DNA of 24,794 nt from Phoronis australis (taxonomy: Eukaryota; Phoronida; Phoronidae). Below the pieces are notes generated by a model. That model did not search any database and was not told the origin of the DNA. It worked only from the letters and a program-made list of their open reading frames with translations. This document shows positions 22,501 through 24,794 of this stretch, one piece after another; position 1 is the stretch's first letter, and each line of letters begins with the position of its first letter. The stretch covers positions 64,958 to 89,751 of the forward strand of contig NMRA01000257.1 in NCBI GenBank assembly GCA_002633005.1, in the 5' to 3' direction. Position numbers and translations under genes: made by a program.

Positions 22501-23448
22501 CTCGTTCCTAATTTCCCCATGACCTTATATTGCCTACCTCGGCCTCCTTATCATCTTTGGTAACGAGCTTGCGACGCATGTATCATTTATCTATTATTCG
22601 GGACATATGTCGATCATAAATGGTATTTCACTCGTTAAATATATTCATGTGAGCATGTGGACCCGTCTTACGCCTTCCCCCTTCATTTCGGTCTATTCCA
22701 TTATTCCTTTGTTACACGTCGTTTCCCGGCACGTTTTACTGCCCATCTTACCAGGTATTATCATTTAACATTTTACTTACTATGTACATTCACTACATTT
22801 ACTTGTAATTGTATTAGTCACAATAAATGACCTTATATCCCCTACCACAGTTTCATTTTCATTTCTGGTAACGAGCTTGCGACGCACGTATCATTTATCT
22901 ATTATTCGGGACATATGTCGATCATAAACATGATTTTGAATAAAAGACATAGGCTTAAGTAATCCAACTTTGACTACTGAAGGCCAATTCGCTGACGTAC
23001 GGTTAAAGCCAAGTACTTTTTCTTCATGCAGCATTGGTCATCTGGGGAAGGATCCAAGTACTCAAAGTTGAAAGAGACCTAAATGAATTTGAAAAAAAAA
23101 CTCCAATTAGAATTCTGTATTCCTTTTTTTCTACTGTTATATTACCCAGACTGCATACATTCATTCATGTGCGCAGTTATTTAGCACGGCCCTGTCGGCA
23201 TGTCCATGCGGGAAATAATATTGTTGTCTTAAACCACACAGTGATATGAAAGCGCAGGCATCAACCTAAAACAAGTCACAAATAGCATTTGATAAAAATT
23301 TCTTAAAGCACAGCTTACTTCAGTTCCGTTGTCGTTTACTTGAACACAGTTATTAAGAACGACCTCCGCACCATCAGGGGACAGTTTGATAAGATTCTTC
23401 ATTGGAGTAAATCCCTCATCATCTCTAACTGACATAATTTCCATCCAA
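13421..23448 (-). CDS. TRPA1-like: Gene A: TRPA1-like cation channel, C-terminal half (12 exons, 5' end outside window)
   Basis: Exons in transcription order are 23448-23319, 23078-23001, 20480-20410, 18983-18842, 18281-18165, 17845-17685, 17128-17068, 16924-16853, 15993-15817, 15201-15007, 14012-13882 and 13550-13421. They join in frame into 487 residues and a TAG stop. Visible in order are the pre-S1 linker (1-92), a K-W pair at 92-93 matching the human Lys710-Trp711 site, S1 (about 105-125), S2 (157-177), S3 (187-203), S4 (216-230), the S4-S5 linker (234-253), S5 (254-277), the pore helix with filter I-G-E at 295-297, S6 (317-336), the TRP-like helix starting IGIAVGDIEQ, and a C-terminal coiled coil. 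TRPA channels are tetrameric plasma-membrane cation channels gated by temperature and irritant chemicals. The ankyrin repeats are not in the window and probably lie beyond 24794. One intron is GC-AG. The S2-S3 linker is shorter than in human TRPA1. No clear polyadenylation signal lies close to the stop; AATAAA occurs on the minus strand at 12123-12128 and 12041-12046. Family assignment is firm; orthology to TRPA1 as opposed to another TRPA paralog is inferred. Confidence 0.93.
13424..13881 (-). other. End of gene A: last exon and its preceding intron
   Basis: The last intron (13551-13881) shows nothing beyond its splice sites. Confidence 0.5.
13882..14012 (-). CDS. TRPA1-like: Gene A exon 11: C-terminal helical region
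   Basis: The acceptor is ATTTTTTTGCAG and the donor GTATGA, phase 0 in and phase 2 out. The sequence is rich in Glu, Lys, Leu and His and predicted helical, matching the start of the TRPA C-terminal coiled coil. Confidence 0.85.
14013..15006 (-). other. Gene A intron 10-11
   Basis: It holds a run of 13 G at 14233-14245 with GGCAGGATTTTG-like direct repeats beside it. No other feature was recognised. Confidence 0.5.
14233..14245. repeat. Poly-G run
   Basis: Thirteen consecutive G residues. The flanks at about 14216-14228 and 14263-14274 share CAGGATTTTG. Confidence 0.85.
15007..15201 (-). CDS. TRPA1-like: Gene A exon 10: TRP-like domain
   Basis: This 65-codon exon is phase 0 at both ends, with acceptor GCTTCTTGCAG and donor GTGATT. 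It begins I-G-I-A-V-G-D-I-E-Q-V-S-Q-H-A, closely matching the human post-S6 segment, and continues to a basic R-F-Q-R-I-F-Y-Q-K-N stretch. Confidence 0.96.
15481..15656. repeat. Pyrimidine-rich low-complexity tract
   Basis: About 175 bases almost purely C and T on the plus strand (CCCTCTCCC and CTCCCATACC units), inside gene A intron 9-10. As the intron is transcribed from the minus strand, the RNA would be purine-rich. Such mirror-like tracts can form triplex DNA. Confidence 0.85.
15817..15993 (-). CDS. TRPA1-like: Gene A exon 9: pore helix, filter and S6
   Basis: This 59-codon exon has acceptor TCTTTTGTAG and donor GTAAGC, phase 0 at both ends. T-T-F-S-L-S-I-G-E is the pore helix and filter; human has Q-T-F-S-M-M-L-G-D, so Asp915 is replaced by Glu and the charge is kept. 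S6 ends in M-P-V-A-L-M-N-L-L, as in the TRPA family. Confidence 0.96.
15994..16852 (-). other. Gene A intron 8-9
   Basis: Much of this intron (about 16380-16777) is the dispersed palindromic repeat listed next. The remainder shows nothing recognisable. Confidence 0.5.
16382..16777. repeat. Repeat with palindromic GAATAAA...TTTATT units
   Basis: Two similar imperfect palindromes, 16459-16494 and 16669-16703, each run CCGAATAAA to GTTTATTT(A/G)GTGTTAC. A third related unit (16729-16770) ends AAATCCCGGTA. The outer ends (AGGCAGGAACTGCCAAAATTCGG and the reversed right flank) are loosely inverted, suggesting a decayed MITE. Confidence 0.5.
16853..16924 (-). CDS. TRPA1-like: Gene A exon 8: S5
   Basis: This 24-codon exon is phase 0 at both ends, with acceptor TTTATTTCAG and donor GTAAGT. 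It is almost wholly hydrophobic, with A-F-A-S-S-F-F-I-V-L matching the end of human S5 (A-F-G-L-S-F-Y-I-L-L). Confidence 0.93.
17068..17128 (-). CDS. TRPA1-like: Gene A exon 7: S4-S5 linker
   Basis: The 61-bp exon has acceptor CTTTTACAG. It completes the Arg codon, then encodes I-G-I-Y-I-I-M-F-T-T-V-F-K-T-L-L-K, matching human C-G-I-F-I-V-M-L-E-V-I-L-K-T-L-L-R. The donor is the GC type, AAG|GCAAGT. No GT donor fits the reading frame here. Confidence 0.92.
17129..17684 (-). other. Gene A intron 6-7
   Basis: AT-rich sequence between the S4 exon and the S4-S5 linker exon. No feature was recognised. Confidence 0.5.
17685..17845 (-). CDS. TRPA1-like: Gene A exon 6: S3 and S4
   Basis: The acceptor is TCTGTTGAAG and the donor GTATTT. 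The exon joins exon 5 in phase 0. It encodes N-L-H-N-W-L-Y-F (S3, matching human I-S-N-V-L-E-W), P-W-R-C-G (human Q-W-Q-C-G) and an S4 ending in W-V-N-M-I-M-C-M-R-R. It ends two bases into an Arg codon. Confidence 0.9.
18165..18281 (-). CDS. TRPA1-like: Gene A exon 5: S1-S2 loop and S2
   Basis: This 39-codon exon is phase 0 at both ends, with acceptor ATCTACAG and donor GTAAGT. It begins D-G-Y-H-P-D and ends in a Val/Leu/Ile-rich S2 helix followed by S-K-L-F-G-M-I-V-H. Confidence 0.9.
18282..18841 (-). other. Gene A intron 4-5
   Basis: No feature was recognised. Confidence 0.5.
18842..18983 (-). CDS. TRPA1-like: Gene A exon 4: S1
   Basis: The acceptor is TTTGTTTGTAG and the donor GTAAGT. 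The exon completes the split Trp codon, then encodes F-G-R-K-A-Y-G-L-N followed by a hydrophobic S1 helix (residues 105-125) and a Ser/Asn-rich extracellular loop. Confidence 0.92.
18984..20409 (-). other. Gene A intron 3-4
   Basis: It contains a 9-base G run at 19206-19214 and an A run at about 19439-19448. No coding or mobile feature was recognised. Confidence 0.5.
20410..20480 (-). CDS. TRPA1-like: Gene A exon 3: pre-S1 helix
   Basis: The acceptor is CTCACTTTTCAG and the donor GTAACA. The 71-bp exon encodes T-M-V-Q-N-K-R-E-E-L-L-S-H, close to human A-M-V-Q-N-N-R-I-E-L-L-N-H. It ends two bases into the codon for the conserved Trp (human Trp711), after Lys92 (human Lys710). Confidence 0.92.
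21843..22500 (+). pseudogene. Degenerate tyrosine recombinase of the retroelement
   Basis: The frame starting at positions divisible by three shows K-I-L-R-G-V-S-K-S-R-P-S, then L-F-K-A-M-L-V-L-V-F-Q-A-F-L-R-I-G-E (box I, catalytic Arg at 22050-22052). It continues to C-P-V-A-H-L-R-T-Y-L, G-P-L-F, S-P-V-T-R-Y-F-F-T and Y-K-S-H-S-F (box II). It is broken by stops at 21942-21944 and 22137-22139 and a frameshift at about 22386-22395. After the shift come A-A-L-G-I-P, H-W-K-S-D-A and the catalytic Tyr at 22474-22476. The Arg expected in the H-x-x-R motif is His (22383-22385). It cannot encode an active enzyme. Confidence 0.85.
22558..22620 (+). repeat. Retroelement direct repeat, first copy (B1)
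   Basis: 63 bases starting TGGTAACGAGCTTGCGACGC, just after the recombinase remnant. Identical to the second copy except for one base. Confidence 0.9.
22866..22928 (+). repeat. Retroelement direct repeat, second copy (B2)
   Basis: The second copy of the 63-base repeat. Its end is the likely 3' boundary of the element. Confidence 0.9.
23001..23078 (-). CDS. TRPA1-like: Gene A exon 2: pre-S1 linker
   Basis: This 26-codon exon has acceptor TTCATTTAG and donor GTACGT, phase 0 at both ends. It carries F-N-F-E-Y-L, matching human Y-N-F-K-Y-L, but has D-P where human has Q-Cys665. It is too short to be found by ORF length; I placed it by phase, splice sites and this motif. Confidence 0.85.
23319..23448 (-). 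CDS. TRPA1-like: Gene A exon 1 of window: pre-S1 linker
   Basis: The acceptor is TTTTTTTGCAG and the donor GTAAGC. The exon starts with the last base of a split codon and ends in phase 0. Residues 1-43 begin W-M-E-I-M and align with the human TRPA1 segment beginning W-D-E-C after the last ankyrin repeat. A cysteine at residue 34 aligns with human Cys641. The position of human Cys621 is threonine here. Confidence 0.88.
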
Positions 23449-24794
23449 CTGCAAAAAAACAAGCATTGCGTTAGTGTAATACCTTAACAAACTTTCTAAA
23501 ATTGGACAAAGACAAAAATTGTGACTTTGACCAAAACAGAAGACGACTGATTATGGACGTTCTTTCGCACATTTTGCTCCCAAGACTTCCAATGTTTGGT
23601 TTGTTTGGTTTTGAAATACCTTCTAAACAGATGCACGACCCTATTCTACCTTACCGTACTCGTCCGCGTTACCGCCCAGGACGCTTAAATTGGGAATCTT
23701 AAAAAACAGGGAGTGGGCGGTAAGCTGAGCATGGGCGGTTAAAATCGAAATTTTGAAAAGGCGGGAATTCTTGCTTACTGCACGGATGATCAATTTTACC
23801 CTGGAGCTACACTGACGTGGGACTTCAAACATAACAGTTAAAATATAGGTCGAGGGTTTGAAGTAACGGACTTCGACGGCCTGCGCACACAATACAGTGG
23901 CGTCGCGATACTGAGCGTGATTGGGTTTTTATGTGCCTCGGTCGCTGCTGGTCATCTCTTAGAACTAAAGAATTCCTATCGGAAGGTGTGCGTTCAGTAG
24001 GGCAAGTTTCTTGAGAGAAAAGACAGATCACACGAGACTCCGCTAGTTCGCGGTGTATTTTTAACGGAAGCACTTGATTGTGTAAAGATTTGCTTCCCGC
24101 TGGACACTCAGGCAACCAAGCACGAGCTAATGATTGACAAGTCTTCTTACTGAATACTTTCAACAATGTAACATTTTATATACAATATGTATTTCTTTTT
24201 GAGTTCAAAGCCAACACCGGTCAAAGCACGTGGTCAACAATCGGACGATACTACTATTAGACAATAGGGGTACTCGGTCAGCTGCCAAAATAATGAAGCA
24301 AAATTCATCTTGTAAAAAGTCATCAGGTAAATTAAGAGTTCAAAAAATAAGTTTTTGACCACGTGGAAGGTGGACAGAGTGTTCGACTTGCACTAATGAC
24401 GAGTTGATTTTTGAGCTCATGCCTTGGGTTTGGGCGCTTCCATTTTGGTGTCAGGAGTGAAAGTCATTAAAAACGTGGCTTTAACCAAGGCGGGAACAGC
24501 GACACAAGTTTGCTTGTCACAATGTACAATGCCCTTTCTTATTTCAATGCTCAGGGTGGTTATGTTTCGTGTAAAGTCACGAGGAATCACAGAAAGGTTG
24601 GCCACGGACGTGATATCCCTGTCAAGTACTGTTTTGTTGGTTCTTCTACAGCAAATGAAATACATTAGACAAGCGCTGTCTCAGTGAACAGTACATGTCA
24701 ACAGGAGTTCCGCGCGTGAGCTAAAGGAAACAATTGTGTGTCCTTCAGTAAAGGGCATGAGAATACGGGTATTTTACCGCCATAGTAAGGCAAG
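23449..24794 (-). other. Gene A intron upstream of first visible exon
   Basis: No ankyrin exon was found. The exon at 23319 begins with the last base of a split codon, so a coding exon must precede it, presumably beyond the right edge. An 11-base inverted pair with CACGTG cores lies at 24227-24237 and 24355-24365. Confidence 0.5.
24468..24614 (-). pseudogene. Leucine-rich-repeat-like fragment
   Basis: An open minus-strand frame reads S-V-A-N-L-S-V-I-P-R-D-F-T-R-N-I-T-T-L-S-I, the pattern of the first repeat in extracellular LRR proteins (L..IP..L..NIT.L.L). It continues I-V-H-C-D-K-Q-T-C-V-A-V-P-A-L, where family members usually have Leu and Phe at the two Cys positions. The conserved Asn is absent and no further repeats follow. 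It may be a decayed exon or gene fragment. Chance resemblance is possible. Confidence 0.35.

Larger units (their letters stand above)
21843..22928 (+). mobile_element. 3' end of a Ngaro-like tyrosine-recombinase retrotransposon, 5' truncated
   Basis: A decayed tyrosine recombinase gene is followed by two 63-base direct repeats (22558-22620 and 22866-22928, one mismatch) separated by 245 bases. This matches the ORF-B1-A2-B2 split direct repeat layout at the 3' end of Ngaro-type elements. The A2 part carries AATAAA at 22822-22827. No reverse transcriptase is visible upstream, so the copy is truncated. The left limit is set only by where recombinase similarity fades. Confidence 0.75.
20481..23000 (-). 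other. Gene A intron 2-3 containing a retrotransposon remnant
   Basis: The largest gene A intron. The Ngaro-like element at about 21843-22928 accounts for over a third of it and lies antisense to the gene. The 20481-21840 part shows nothing I can name. Confidence 0.7.

Noticed and set aside
23641-24166. Two overlapping minus-strand frames upstream of gene A's first visible exon
   Set aside because: I looked for TRPA ankyrin repeats in them and found none. Their composition and context suggest chance open frames.
1-24794. Prokaryotic features such as operons, CRISPR arrays or ribosome binding sites
   Set aside because: The genes are split by many introns with eukaryotic splice sites, and no regularly spaced repeat arrays are present.

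Overview
The window is animal nuclear DNA, AT-rich, with short exons, large repeat-filled introns and several DNA-transposon and retrotransposon remnants. The gene content, the intron density and a Ngaro-type tyrosine-recombinase retroelement suit a marine invertebrate (amphioxus, hemichordate, echinoderm or cnidarian). I cannot fix the species from the sequence.

All protein-coding sequence that I can support lies on the minus strand and belongs to two head-to-tail TRPA (ankyrin-type TRP cation channel) genes. Gene A (23448 down to 13421) shows its last 12 exons: pre-S1 linker, S1-S6, pore, TRP-like helix, C-terminal coiled coil and stop. The splice phases agree at every junction and give 487 residues. 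Its ankyrin exons must lie beyond the right edge. Gene B (7770 down to 1981) shows its start codon and the first six coding exons, which encode the N-terminus and about six ankyrin repeats. Its channel half lies beyond the left edge. The window therefore holds the back half of one paralog and the front half of the next.

The intergenic stretch (7771-13420) holds a complete 932-bp non-autonomous DNA transposon (9125-10056) with 272-bp terminal inverted repeats and a perfect 9-bp target-site duplication. Diverged arm fragments of the same family lie just to its left. It may also hold a 5' exon or promoter of gene B.

The introns carry two MITEs with target-site duplications (1308-1546 and 5845-6204). 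They also carry a 5'-truncated, decayed Ngaro-like retrotransposon 3' end (about 21843-22928) with its split direct repeats, a dispersed palindromic repeat family, tandem repeats and low-complexity tracts. A weak leucine-rich-repeat-like fragment lies near the right edge.

Points worth a second look are the tandem TRPA pair, the loss in gene A of most cysteines used for electrophile sensing, one GC-AG intron in each gene, and duplicated splice-acceptor/exon-start segments in gene B.
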